Assembly: GCA_023437255.1 (NCBI GenBank)
Contig: JAEZGR010000132.1
Location: forward strand, 1 to 6,527
Length of the DNA stretch: 6,527 bases
Direction: 5' to 3'
Source: Pseudomonadota bacterium
GTDB taxonomy: Bacteria > Pseudomonadota > Gammaproteobacteria > Burkholderiales > Burkholderiaceae_B
Shown here piece after piece: positions 1 to 6,082 of the stretch (positions are counted from its first letter, which is position 1; each line of letters starts with the position of its first letter). The notes below the pieces were generated by a model that worked only from the letters and a program-made list of their open reading frames with translations, was not told the origin of the DNA and searched no databases. The position numbers were made by a program, and so were the translations under genes.

Positions 1-29
1 GGGGGCGCGGGCCGCGCGCCGGGCCCCCC
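1..29. repeat. GC-rich inverted repeat at window edge
   Basis: GGCGCG at 4-9 is the exact reverse complement of CGCGCC at 15-20 with a 5-base loop, and the flanking runs GGGGG (1-5) and CCCCCC (24-29) could pair around it. No T-run follows. It may be the tail of a terminator of a gene to the left of the window, or just a GC-rich spacer; the cut at base 1 prevents a decision. Confidence 0.3.
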
Positions 30-86
30 GCCACTGCATATTCCGGGTGCATTGCGCCCCGCTTTGAACCGACAATGAGGAACACT

Positions 87-599
87 ATGACGACGCGAGC
101 ACAGGACAACCTTCTCGATTGGCTGCGTGATGCGCATGCCATGGAAGAACAGGCAGAAAAGATGCTGACGACCACGGCCGAAAGACTGGAAAACTACCCG
201 GAACTTCGCGCTCGGATCGAGCAACATATCCAGGAAACACGGCACCAGGCGGAACAGGTTCGCGGTTGCATCCAAAGGCTGGGCGGTGATACATCGACCA
301 TCAAGGATGTCGCCGCCAAGATGGTGGCGCTGGGGCAGGGCATGAGCGGCATGTTTGTCTCAGATGAGGTGGTCAAGGCGAGCATGGCGAGCTATGCCTT
401 TGAGCACATGGAGATCGCGAGCTATCGGGCGCTGATTGCGGCTGCGGAGGTCTGCGGCGACGCGGAGACCAAGCGTGTATGCGAAGACATTCTTCAACAA
501 GAAGAGGCCATGGCGGCCTGGCTGGAAGAACGACTGCCCCATACGGTGCGGCAGTTCCTGATCCGCGACGAAACCCCACACACGACCGCCAAGCACTGA
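87..599 (+). CDS. YciE/YciF-type ferritin-like protein (DUF892)
   Basis: Predicted cytoplasmic four-helix-bundle protein of 170 residues in the DUF892 (YciE/YciF) ferritin-like family, whose members are linked to stress responses but whose reaction is not established. The sequence is almost all helix. Candidate metal ligands sit in an ExxH pair (E50, H53), in the helix around 103-113 (E106, H107, E109) and in the last helix (E139, E140). No signal peptide or membrane segment is visible. I start at the ATG at 87 because a TGAGGA ribosome-binding site at 76-81 sits at good spacing; the in-frame ATG at 75 would overlap that site and has none of its own. The gene is alone on its strand and converges on the DUF4142 gene, another ferritin-like family. 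The family call is firm from overall pattern and length; metal binding is inferred. Confidence 0.85.
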   Translation: MTTRAQDNLLDWLRDAHAMEEQAEKMLTTTAERLENYPELRARIEQHIQETRHQAEQVRGCIQRLGGDTSTIKDVAAKMVALGQGMSGMFVSDEVVKASMASYAFEHMEIASYRALIAAAEVCGDAETKRVCEDILQQEEAMAAWLEERLPHTVRQFLIRDETPHTTAKH

Positions 600-631
600 A
601 GCCGAAGGTGTGTCGCGCCGCGGTGCGACAA

Positions 632-669
632 AGAGCAGGAGGGCGCCGATGTGGCGCCCTCGTTGCTCT
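632..669. terminator. Long hairpin between convergent genes
   Basis: The inner stem GAGGGCGCC (639-647) and GGCGCCCTC (653-661) is a perfect 9 bp around a 5-base loop, and is extended by AGAGCA (632-637) pairing with TGCTCT (664-669). It lies between the stops of the DUF892 and DUF4142 genes. Read on the minus strand the stem runs into CTCTTTGT, a weak U-tract; on the plus strand there is no U-run. It probably serves mainly the minus-strand gene and perhaps both. Confidence 0.6.
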
Positions 670-717
670 GTGATGGTTGGTTGGGGCGGGGCGTGATCAC
701 CCGCCGCCCCTCTCAGA

Positions 718-1341
718 TCACTGTTTGTCCTGCTTTGCATCGATCGCGCGTGCCATCTCCAGATGCTTGCGCAGATTGGGCAAGGTCTTTTCAGCCATGG
801 CCTTCACATCAGGATCTTCCGCTTCTTGCGCCGCCTTTTCGAACATCTCGACGGTGGACTCATGCGCGGCCACGCCGATCCGGTTTATGTACATTGCGTC
901 GAACGCGCCGCCGCTCAGTGCCTTCAGTCCGGTGATTTCCGTCTTTTGAATGACCGAAGGGCCGTCGGGTGGCGTAAGACCCTTCTCGGTGGCGAGCTTC
1001 GACGCTTCCTGCGCCATTTTCTCGTGATCCTTGATCATCATCTCAGCGAATTGCTTCACCTCGGCGCTTTTCGTCTTTTCCAGTGCCAGGCGGCTGCCTT
1101 CGATCTCGGCATGGCTGCCTTGGATCGCGTTTTCCATGAAGCGGCGATCCGTCTGATTGAGCTTGGAATCGTTCATGGTGTCGCGCACAGAGGGCTGGGC
1201 GCCCGGCATGGTGGTGCCGGGGACGGCAGTCGCTTCCGGCGCGGTTGACGGGGACGTGCCCTGCGTCGTCTGGGCTTGGGCGCCTACACCGGTGAGTGCG
1301 AGGCCGAGAGCAAGGGCGATGGCGCTACGGGTCAGTTTCAT
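718..1341 (-). CDS. Exported DUF4142 ferritin-like protein
   Basis: A 207-residue protein of the DUF4142 family, predicted to act in the periplasm. It has a typical Sec signal peptide: K2 and R5, a hydrophobic core at about 6-20, and an AQA-type cleavage site near residue 23. A Thr/Pro/Ala-rich linker follows to about residue 52, then one DUF4142 domain of paired helices to near the C-terminus, with recognisable runs such as RRFMENAIQGSHAEIE and EMMIKDHEKM. The family is described structurally as ferritin-like, but its function is unknown. The start is the ATG at 1341, supported by AGGAG six bases upstream on the minus strand; longer in-frame extensions lack both a ribosome-binding site and a signal peptide at the N-terminus. 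It is convergent with the cytoplasmic DUF892 gene, so the two may be cytoplasmic and periplasmic counterparts in stress defence (inference). Confidence 0.88.
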   Translation of the reverse strand: MKLTRSAIALALGLALTGVGAQAQTTQGTSPSTAPEATAVPGTTMPGAQPSVRDTMNDSKLNQTDRRFMENAIQGSHAEIEGSRLALEKTKSAEVKQFAEMMIKDHEKMAQEASKLATEKGLTPPDGPSVIQKTEITGLKALSGGAFDAMYINRIGVAAHESTVEMFEKAAQEAEDPDVKAMAEKTLPNLRKHLEMARAIDAKQDKQ

Positions 1342-1565
1342 ACGTTTCTCCTGAAGTTGAACGGCGCTACAGCCGAAGTGACACCCTGCTTGCAAGGGGC
1401 ATACCTGCCCGTCCGCCTAAACCCTCATAGCGATCACGATTCGTTTCTGCTTCAATCTGGCGCAGGCGAATACGGTGACGCGGCCGAGGGGCATGACCTT
1501 GCGAGTCGCGACCAAGCCAAGCGCCGCGACGAGCGGCCGGTGAATCAACTCATTACCCATGAGCC

Positions 1566-2525
1566 ATGACGAAAACAAAACGAATCTGTCGCGCCATCAC
1601 ATGCGCGTTGCTGTTGTGCTGTTCTTTCGCGGTTTCGGCTTCTGATGCGGTGCGCATCATTGTTCCCTTCGGTCAGGGCGATGCATCCGATCTCATCGCG
1701 CGTGCAGTGGCCCAACCACTCAGCCGGTTGGTCGAACGGCCGGTTGTCATCCACAACCATTACGGCGCCGGCGGCATCATCGGCACGCAAGACGCGGTGC
1801 GTTCGAAGACCGATGGGCTGACCCTCATTCTGGGTTCGTATTCGAACATGAGTGTGAACGCGGTGTGCAGAGGAGAGCGGCTGGGTTACGCGCCGTCTTC
1901 GGCCCTGCGACCGGTTGCCATGCTGGCCCGGGCACCGCTCGTCATTGCAGTGCGGCCCGATTCTCGCATTCAGCAATTCACCGACCTCATTTCATCATTC
2001 ACCGCCCACCCGGGCATTCAAATGTATGCGTCGCCAGGTCTCTGCAGTTATAGCGACTTCGTGGCGCAGTACATTGCCAGCCGTGCCGGTGTCGATGTGG
2101 TGTCGGTGGCCTACCGCGGGGGGCATGATGCCGTGCAGGCCCTTCTGGGTGGCGACGTCGACGCCGTGGTCACCGAGCTGCCCAGCGCCATGCAGGCGAT
2201 TTCCGCCGGGCGTCTGAAGCCGCTCGCCATCTCTTCGCAAGAAGGCATGAGCGGTGTCCCGAGCTTCGCAGACATCGGGTTCAATCAGTTCAACTCACAG
2301 ATCTGGTACGGCTTCTTTGTGCCGGCCGAAACGCCTTCCCGCGAGGGGCGGATCATGCAGAAGGCGGTTACCGAAGTGCTGAAGGACCCCGAGGTCCTGC
2401 GGCAATTACAGGCTGTGGGGGCTGAGCCCTATTCCCTGACCGGTGCCGAGATCTTTCGCGAAGTCGTGAACCTGACCCGTGCCGTCGAAGGCTATGTGAG
2501 CGAAGCGGGCCTGCGGCTCGAATAA
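1566..2525 (+). CDS. Bug/TctC-family periplasmic solute-binding protein
   Basis: A 319-residue member of the Bug (TctC) family of periplasmic binding proteins, which in Burkholderiales bind small carboxylates and other acids. Residues 1-25 form a signal peptide (K3, K5, R6, then a Leu/Cys-rich core; likely cleavage near A25). Family landmarks follow: RIIVPF at 30-35, a binding-loop Asp at 42, GAGGIIG at 67-73, a DGLTLILGS stretch, the VSVAYRGGHDAVQALLGGDVD block, and the PLAISS and GFFVPAETP segments. The first binding loop reads FGQGDASD rather than the usual PGGxxD, and the usual His of the second loop region appears to be Asp (SYSDF), so the ligand may be unusual. No TctA/TctB membrane genes are present, as is common for orphan Bug proteins. 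The start is limited by an in-frame TGA at 1560-1562, and no clear ribosome-binding site is seen. The ligand cannot be assigned. Confidence 0.88.
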   Translation: MTKTKRICRAITCALLLCCSFAVSASDAVRIIVPFGQGDASDLIARAVAQPLSRLVERPVVIHNHYGAGGIIGTQDAVRSKTDGLTLILGSYSNMSVNAVCRGERLGYAPSSALRPVAMLARAPLVIAVRPDSRIQQFTDLISSFTAHPGIQMYASPGLCSYSDFVAQYIASRAGVDVVSVAYRGGHDAVQALLGGDVDAVVTELPSAMQAISAGRLKPLAISSQEGMSGVPSFADIGFNQFNSQIWYGFFVPAETPSREGRIMQKAVTEVLKDPEVLRQLQAVGAEPYSLTGAEIFREVVNLTRAVEGYVSEAGLRLE

Positions 2526-2542
2526 ACCTTTTCGTACGCGGG

Positions 2543-2574
2543 CACGCGATCAGACCGCAGGCATGGCGTGTTTT
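2543..2574 (+). terminator. Weak candidate terminator after the Bug gene
   Basis: CACGC (2543-2547) can pair with GCGTG (2566-2570), followed directly by TTTT. The stem is only 5 bp with an 18-base loop, so this is a marginal call. It lies in the right place, 18 bases after the stop and before the next promoter. Confidence 0.2.
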
Positions 2575-2585
2575 CCGGGCACCCC

Positions 2586-2613
2586 TTTATATATTAGTTA
2601 AATCTAATATAAT
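2586..2613 (+). promoter_or_regulatory. Sigma-70-type promoter for the DUF4395 gene
   Basis: A perfect consensus -10 box TATAAT lies at 2608-2613, with TTTATA (4 of 6 matches to TTGACA) at 2586-2591 and a 16-base spacer. The stretch is strongly AT-rich in an otherwise GC-rich window. It lies about 34 bases before the start codon of the small membrane protein and may also carry transcription on into the catalase gene, since no terminator is seen between them. Confidence 0.65.
2590..2611. promoter_or_regulatory. Operator-like palindrome overlapping the -10 box
   Basis: TATATTAG (2590-2597) and CTAATATA (2604-2611) are exact reverse complements, 8 bp each, separated by six bases (TTAAAT). The palindrome fills the spacer of the promoter and covers most of its -10 box, the position expected for a repressor site. 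Its AT-rich TATTAG/CTAATA form is reminiscent of operators of winged-helix ArsR-family repressors such as the persulfide sensor BigR; that likeness is from memory and is inference. No regulator gene is in the window. Confidence 0.55.
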
Positions 2614-2646
2614 GGGCGTATTCTTCATTATCCGTGGGAGTTGTCC

Positions 2647-3075
2647 ATGCTCAGATTCGATTTGCCACCCGTGTGGTCCAACGTTACGCGCTGGGAAGCC
2701 TTTGTGAATTTTGTGGTGTGCGGCGCCAGCCTGCTTTTCACACCCTGGCTGATGGCCATCCTGGTGGCGCAGGGCTTGATCCGGGGGTTTCTGGGGCACT
2801 ACAAATGCCCCGCTCACCGTGTTGGGGCGGGCCTCTTCGAGGCACGCGGTTGGGGCGGCAAGAAAGAAAATGCGGGCGCCAAGATGTTCGCGAACAAGGT
2901 TCTGTTCGTGGCGAGCCTGGTAGCGGTCATCGCCTATGCTTCCGGGAGTGACCTCTGGCGCTTTCCCTGCGTCGTGCTGATGATCTTCACGACCCTCGAG
3001 TGGGCCTTCTCGTTTTGCGCCGCCTGTTCAGTGTATGGGCTGTGGTATCGGGTTTTTCCGCCGCGCATGGGTTGA
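2647..3075 (+). CDS. DUF4395-type small membrane protein with CxxC motif
   Basis: A 142-residue inner-membrane protein with four likely membrane segments at about 18-31, 34-50, 84-99 and 106-122. The C-terminal part matches the DUF4395 pattern: a KMFANK entry to the third helix, then an LEWAFSFCAACSVYGLW block at the end of the fourth, where Cys124 and Cys127 form a CxxC. Further cysteines are at 25, 54 and 108. The family's function is unknown; my recollection is that members often sit near rhodanese or thioredoxin genes, which would suggest sulfur or thiol chemistry. The start is the ATG at 2647 with GGGAG at 2636-2640; a TTG at 2641 lies directly on that site and is rejected. It is preceded by a promoter with an operator-like palindrome and followed 101 bases later by the catalase gene on the same strand. 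The family assignment is probable, the role unknown. Confidence 0.75.
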   Translation: MLRFDLPPVWSNVTRWEAFVNFVVCGASLLFTPWLMAILVAQGLIRGFLGHYKCPAHRVGAGLFEARGWGGKKENAGAKMFANKVLFVASLVAVIAYASGSDLWRFPCVVLMIFTTLEWAFSFCAACSVYGLWYRVFPPRMG

Positions 3076-3094
3076 TGTCGCGACTGCGGAATGC

Positions 3095-3122
3095 TTGACG
3101 TATCAGGTTGCCTGGCCATGCT
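3095..3122 (+). promoter_or_regulatory. Possible promoter for the catalase gene
   Basis: TTGACG at 3095-3100 matches the -35 consensus at five of six positions. A poor -10 candidate, CATGCT (3 of 6), sits at 3117-3122 after a 16-base spacer. A weak -10 behind a good -35 could fit an activator-dependent promoter, but I see no convincing OxyR-type repeat. The catalase may instead be read from the promoter of the preceding gene. Confidence 0.25.
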
Positions 3123-3176
3123 TTTGAGGTTAGGGTGGGGAACGCAGATTTCCCGTCCATGGCTCAGGAGAAAAAT

Positions 3177-4676
3177 ATGGCGGATAAAAACACCCACCAG
3201 AACCCAGGTTCCACGACCGGTGCCGGCGCCCCGGCGGCCAGCGACCGCAACTCCCTGACAGTGGGTCCCGATGGCCCCATCTTGCTGCACGATGTGCATT
3301 TCCTCGAACAGATGGCGCACTTCAACCGCGAAAAGGTGCCGGAGCGCCAGCCACACGCCAAGGGCTCCGGCGCGTTCGGTGTCTTCGAAACGACCGAAGA
3401 TGTCTCGGCCTACACCAAGGCTGCGCTGTTTCAGAAGGGCTGCAAGACCGACATGCTCGCCCGGTTTTCCACGGTGGCGGGCGAGGCCGGCAGCCCCGAC
3501 ACCTGGCGAGACGTGCGCGGGTTTTCGCTCAAGTTCTACACCAGCGAGGGCAATTACGACCTGGTCGGCAACAATACGCCCGTTTTCTTCGTGCGCGACC
3601 CAATGAAGTTCCCGCACTTCATCCGCAGCCAGAAGCGGCTGCCGGATTCCGGGCTGCGCGACAACCACATGCAGTGGGATTTCTGGACCCTGAATCCGGA
3701 AACCGCCCATCAGGTCACCTACCTGATGGGGGATCGTGGCCTGCCGCGTACCTGGCGCCACATGAATGGCTACGGCTCGCACACTTATATGTGGGTCAAT
3801 GCCCGCGGCGAGCGCTTCTGGGTCAAATACCATTTCCACACCAACCAGGGCATGGAATTCTTCACAAACGAAGAGGCCAAGGCCATGGCGGGTGCTGACG
3901 CCGACTTCCACCGGCGCGACCTGTTTGATGCCATTGCGCGGGGCGAGCACCCCAGCTGGACCCTGTCGGTACAGGTCATGCCGTATGAAGACGCCAAGAC
4001 CTATCGCTTCAATCCCTTTGATCTGACCAAAACCTGGCCACATGCCGATTACCCCTTGATCAAGGTCGGCACGATGACGCTGAACCGGAATCCCGAGAAC
4101 TTCTTCGCCCAGATCGAGCAGGCCGCGTTCTCTCCCGGCAATGTGGTGCCCGGCATCGGTCTGTCGCCAGACAAGATGCTGCTGGGGCGCGCCTTCGCCT
4201 ATAACGACGCGCAGCGCTACCGCATCGGGCCCAATTTCCATCAGTTGCCGGTCAATCAGCCCAAGTGCCCCGTCAACACGTATATGTTCGATGGCCACAT
4301 GAATTATCAGCACAGTGGCAATCAGCCGGTGTATGCACCGAACTCGCAGGGCCGCCCCTGGGCCGATCAAACCGGCGCCATGGAAGATGGATGGGAAGCC
4401 GATGGCGGGTTCGTGCGCGCAGCCTATACCTTGCGGGCCGATGACGACGATTTCGTCCAACCCGGCACACTGGTCCGAGAAGTGTTCGACGACGCCCAGC
4501 GGGCGCGCCTTGTCGACACGGTCGCCGGGGCTCTGCTGGGCGGCGTGCGCAGCCCGGTGCTTGAACGTGCGTTTGCGTACTGGAAGAGCATCGATCCCGA
4601 CATAGGTCAACGAATCGAACAGAAGGTACGATCCGGCACGGCACCGGAGCCGGCGGCCGGCATGAGCGAGGCATAG
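3177..4676 (+). CDS. katA: Monofunctional haem catalase, small-subunit type
   Basis: Splits hydrogen peroxide into water and oxygen in the cytoplasm. The 499-residue length, with no C-terminal flavodoxin-like domain, fits the small-subunit (clade 3-like) haem catalases. All catalytic residues are visible: distal His60 in [14 protein letters not shown], Asn133 in [11 protein letters not shown], and the haem-ligating Tyr342 in [14 protein letters not shown], with Arg338 four residues before it. The spacing His60 to Asn133 is 73 residues, the same as in bovine catalase (75 and 148). The C-terminal catalase-related helical region, from about residue 385, is intact. The start is the ATG at 3177, with AGGAG six bases upstream; in-frame ATGs at 3108 and 3159 lack a ribosome-binding site. 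The first 25 residues are a low-complexity, family-typical polar tail. It follows the DUF4395 gene with a 101-base gap and ends in a strong hairpin. Clade 3 enzymes usually bind NADPH, which I infer only from the family. Confidence 0.97.
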   Translation: MADKNTHQNPGSTTGAGAPAASDRNSLTVGPDGPILLHDVHFLEQMAHFNREKVPERQPHAKGSGAFGVFETTEDVSAYTKAALFQKGCKTDMLARFSTVAGEAGSPDTWRDVRGFSLKFYTSEGNYDLVGNNTPVFFVRDPMKFPHFIRSQKRLPDSGLRDNHMQWDFWTLNPETAHQVTYLMGDRGLPRTWRHMNGYGSHTYMWVNARGERFWVKYHFHTNQGMEFFTNEEAKAMAGADADFHRRDLFDAIARGEHPSWTLSVQVMPYEDAKTYRFNPFDLTKTWPHADYPLIKVGTMTLNRNPENFFAQIEQAAFSPGNVVPGIGLSPDKMLLGRAFAYNDAQRYRIGPNFHQLPVNQPKCPVNTYMFDGHMNYQHSGNQPVYAPNSQGRPWADQTGAMEDGWEADGGFVRAAYTLRADDDDFVQPGTLVREVFDDAQRARLVDTVAGALLGGVRSPVLERAFAYWKSIDPDIGQRIEQKVRSGTAPEPAAGMSEA

Positions 4677-4705
4677 GCGGTTCTTCGTCCAGGCAAGTTT
4701 CATCG

Positions 4706-4760
4706 GAAACAGCATGGCCCGCGCAGCGAAAGCGTCTGCTTCACTGCGCGGGCCGTTTCT
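4706..4760 (+). terminator. Rho-independent-type terminator of the catalase gene
   Basis: GGCCCGCGCAG (4716-4726) and CTGCGCGGGCC (4744-4754) form a perfect 11-bp stem around a 17-base loop. GAAAC (4706-4710) can pair with GTTTC (4755-4759) outside it, leaving a five-base bulge. The T-rich GTTTCTGTT follows. It starts 30 bases after the catalase stop and separates it from crcB. Confidence 0.75.
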
Positions 4761-4783
4761 GTTGCCAATCACATTAAGCGGCG

Positions 4784-4850
4784 TTGTTCAGATCATGCAG
4801 GAATGTGGCGATGGAGGTTGCCGTTGGCGGCAAATGGAACAATGGTAGGC
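4784..4850 (+). ncRNA. crcB leader, degenerate fluoride-riboswitch-like
   Basis: The leader of crcB contains GGCGATGGAGGTTGCC at 4807-4822, close to the 5' half of the fluoride (crcB) riboswitch, which usually reads about GGCGAUGGAGUUCGCC. The 3' half should be like GAUGGCUCCUAC, whose CUCC pairs with the GGAG loop to form the pseudoknot. Here I find AATGGTAGG at 4841-4849, as if the CUCC had been lost. Other pairing is present: TTGCCG (4818-4823) with CGGCAA (4828-4833) around TTGG, and TTGTTC (4784-4789) with GAACAA (4837-4842). The position before a fluoride exporter is right, but the missing pseudoknot strand argues that it is decayed, rearranged or a chance likeness. Confidence 0.3.
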
Positions 4851-4876
4851 GTAAGGGCGGCTCGGGGGCATAGGTT

Positions 4877-5245
4877 TTGGACTACTTGTTTGTTTTTCTT
4901 GGCGGCGGCCTCGGCTCCATGAGCCGACATGCGATAAACCAGGCGATGCTCAAATGGGGGCCCGCCGGGTTTCCGTTTTCCACCCTGCTCATCAACGTGG
5001 TGGGCTCACTGCTGATGGGCCTGCTGGCGGGCCTGTTCTTGCGTTACGCTGCCGATGTGTCGGCCAACGCCAGGCTGTTTCTTGCCACCGGGTTTCTGGG
5101 TGGTTTCACCACGTTCTCCACCTACGCGCTGGAAATTGTCATGCTCCAGCAACGCGCTTCCGCCGGCATTGCGCTGGCGTACGCATTGGGTTCTGTTGTG
5201 TTGGGAGTCGCGGCCGTGGTGGTGGGAATGGCCGTGGCCAAATAA
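4877..5245 (+). CDS. crcB: CrcB/Fluc fluoride exporter
   Basis: A 122-residue inner-membrane fluoride channel of the CrcB (Fluc) family, which lowers cytoplasmic fluoride and works as an antiparallel dimer. Family signatures are clear: GGGLGSMSR at the end of the first segment (about 9-17), the pore-lining Asn in INVVGSLLMG, and GFLGGFTTFSTYALE, which carries the TTFST and Phe residues of the fluoride path. Four hydrophobic segments span the protein, and the single full-length copy suggests a homodimer. The N-terminus fits a TTG start at 4877, with GGGGG at 4864-4868 as the likely ribosome-binding site; there is no in-frame ATG before the first membrane segment. It lies after the catalase terminator and so has its own leader. 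It converges on the peroxiredoxin gene with 18 bases between the stops and no obvious terminator there. Confidence 0.95.
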   Translation: MDYLFVFLGGGLGSMSRHAINQAMLKWGPAGFPFSTLLINVVGSLLMGLLAGLFLRYAADVSANARLFLATGFLGGFTTFSTYALEIVMLQQRASAGIALAYALGSVVLGVAAVVVGMAVAK

Positions 5246-5263
5246 GCAAGCGCCGCAGTGTGA

Positions 5264-5803
5264 CTACCGCTGCACCGGCCGCGCCACACGATCAACACCC
5301 AGCATCTGCAGGTTTTGCACCATGTCTTCGGCCGAGGTTTCCGGCGTCACGTTTCTGTCGATCTTCAGGATCTGCCCGTCTTTGCCGATGTAGAACGTTT
5401 GGCGTTTCGCCACGCCAGAGAGGCTCAGCACGCCATACGCCTTCGCCACCGATTTGTCTTCATCGCTCAGCAGCGGAAAGTCGGCATTGGTTTGTTCGGC
5501 AAAGTCGATATTGGCCGCCAGCGGATCGACGCTCGCCATGAAATAAGTGACATCGTACTGCCGGATTCTGTCGCCGTTTTCGGCGAGTGACTTACATTCG
5601 ATCGTGCAGCCGTAGGTGTTCGCCTTGGGAAACCAGGCGAGCACGACTGCCTGTTTGCCGGTGTAATCAGAGAGCCGATACGTTTTTCCGTCGGCCCCGG
5701 GTAGCTGAAAATCGGGCGCCTTGTCGCCAACCTCGAGCGCAGCGGCTGCACCGCAAAAAGAGACCAGGCAGCCGGCCACCAGACCTGCTTTGAGTGTTCG
5801 CAT
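5264..5803 (-). CDS. Exported two-Cys peroxiredoxin (AhpC/TSA, BCP-like)
   Basis: A thiol peroxidase of the AhpC/TSA superfamily, 179 residues, predicted to be exported. After an N-terminal signal peptide (R2, K5, a hydrophobic core to about 21, cleavage near A22) comes a thioredoxin-fold domain from VGDKAPDF to the end. The PxxxTxxC active-site motif is at 59-66 (PKANTYGC) with peroxidatic Cys66; Cys70, four residues later (CTIEC), is the probable resolving cysteine, and Arg134 before TFYI is the likely active-site arginine. It would remove peroxides outside the cytoplasm, complementing the cytoplasmic catalase. The start at 5803 is chosen because GGAGG (minus strand, 5810-5814) lies six bases upstream; the adjacent ATG at 5806 is only three bases from it. 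The reading frame continues open upstream to 6010, but that part is a remnant of another gene. The reductant partner is not visible. Confidence 0.9.
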   Translation of the reverse strand: MRTLKAGLVAGCLVSFCGAAAALEVGDKAPDFQLPGADGKTYRLSDYTGKQAVVLAWFPKANTYGCTIECKSLAENGDRIRQYDVTYFMASVDPLAANIDFAEQTNADFPLLSDEDKSVAKAYGVLSLSGVAKRQTFYIGKDGQILKIDRNVTPETSAEDMVQNLQMLGVDRVARPVQR

Positions 5804-5839
5804 CATCAGCCTCCGTTGAGCAACATCACACACACGTCC

Positions 5840-5845
5840 ACTATA
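5840..5845 (-). promoter_or_regulatory. Possible -10 box for the peroxiredoxin gene
   Basis: On the minus strand TATAGT matches the -10 consensus at five of six positions, 37 bases before the start codon. No acceptable -35 box is found at the usual spacing, where the sequence is part of a GC-rich coding remnant. Confidence 0.25.
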
Positions 5846-5849
5846 CCGC

Positions 5850-6075
5850 CGGGCGGGCGTGTGCTCGGGAATGGTAGACCAGTGCAGCCCCCATTCGCGC
5901 ATGGTGAGGCAGGCGAGGCTGCCTTCAGGGCCGCGGATGCCTTCGGCTTTCAGCGCGTCGACAAAGCGGCGTGCCAGGGCTTCGCGGATGCGCCATTTGG
6001 CGTCGCGCATGGCCCGCGTGATGGCCGGCAGCTTGCGCGCAGTCTTCGATCAGTGCCAGCTTGTGTTCGCGGCAT
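5850..6075 (-). pseudogene. Unrecognised coding remnant with two-base slip
   Basis: On the minus strand this stretch has strong coding character: GC-rich third positions and a plausible helical, charged protein ([17 protein letters not shown], then [19 protein letters not shown], then [15 protein letters not shown]). Upstream, that frame meets a TGA at about 6049-6051, while a neighbouring frame reads well as [13 protein letters not shown]. The two join naturally if one GC dinucleotide was lost from the GCGCGC run at 6035-6040, which would restore [18 protein letters not shown]. The remnant has no start of its own, no ribosome-binding site, and its 3' end runs in frame into the peroxiredoxin leader. 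I do not recognise the family. It is best read as the decayed internal or C-terminal part of a deleted gene. The exact borders are uncertain by tens of bases. Confidence 0.5.
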
Positions 6076-6082
6076 ATCCTAG

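Noticed and set aside
75..86. Earlier ATG at 75 for the DUF892 gene
   Set aside because: It overlaps the ribosome-binding site of the ATG at 87 and has none of its own.
1342..1395. N-terminal extension of the DUF4142 protein to 1395
   Set aside because: It would bury the signal peptide and the AGGAG site. The palindrome CTTGCAAG at 1389-1396 in this area is short and unsupported as an operator.
1397..1565. Promoters or operators in the divergent DUF4142/Bug spacer
   Set aside because: Only poor matches to -35/-10 boxes and a short GTCGCG/CGCGAC repeat were found, none convincing.
1566..1640. Cys-rich signal region of the Bug protein as a lipoprotein signal
   Set aside because: LLLCC lacks a small residue before the Cys, so it does not fit the lipobox; cleavage near A25 fits an ordinary periplasmic protein.
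3108..3176. N-terminal extension of the catalase from ATGs at 3108 or 3159
   Set aside because: Neither has a ribosome-binding site, whereas 3177 follows AGGAG at six bases and gives a family-typical N-terminus.
2934..4772. Very long (612-codon) minus-strand open frame opposite the catalase gene
   Set aside because: The plus strand encodes a complete catalase with all catalytic residues. The antisense frame is a GC-rich shadow with no recognisable domain.
5768..5803. Lipobox-like VAGC at residues 9-12 of the peroxiredoxin
   Set aside because: Only about six hydrophobic residues precede the Cys, and the hydrophobic run continues past it to an AAAA cleavage region, so an ordinary Sec signal is more likely than a lipoprotein.
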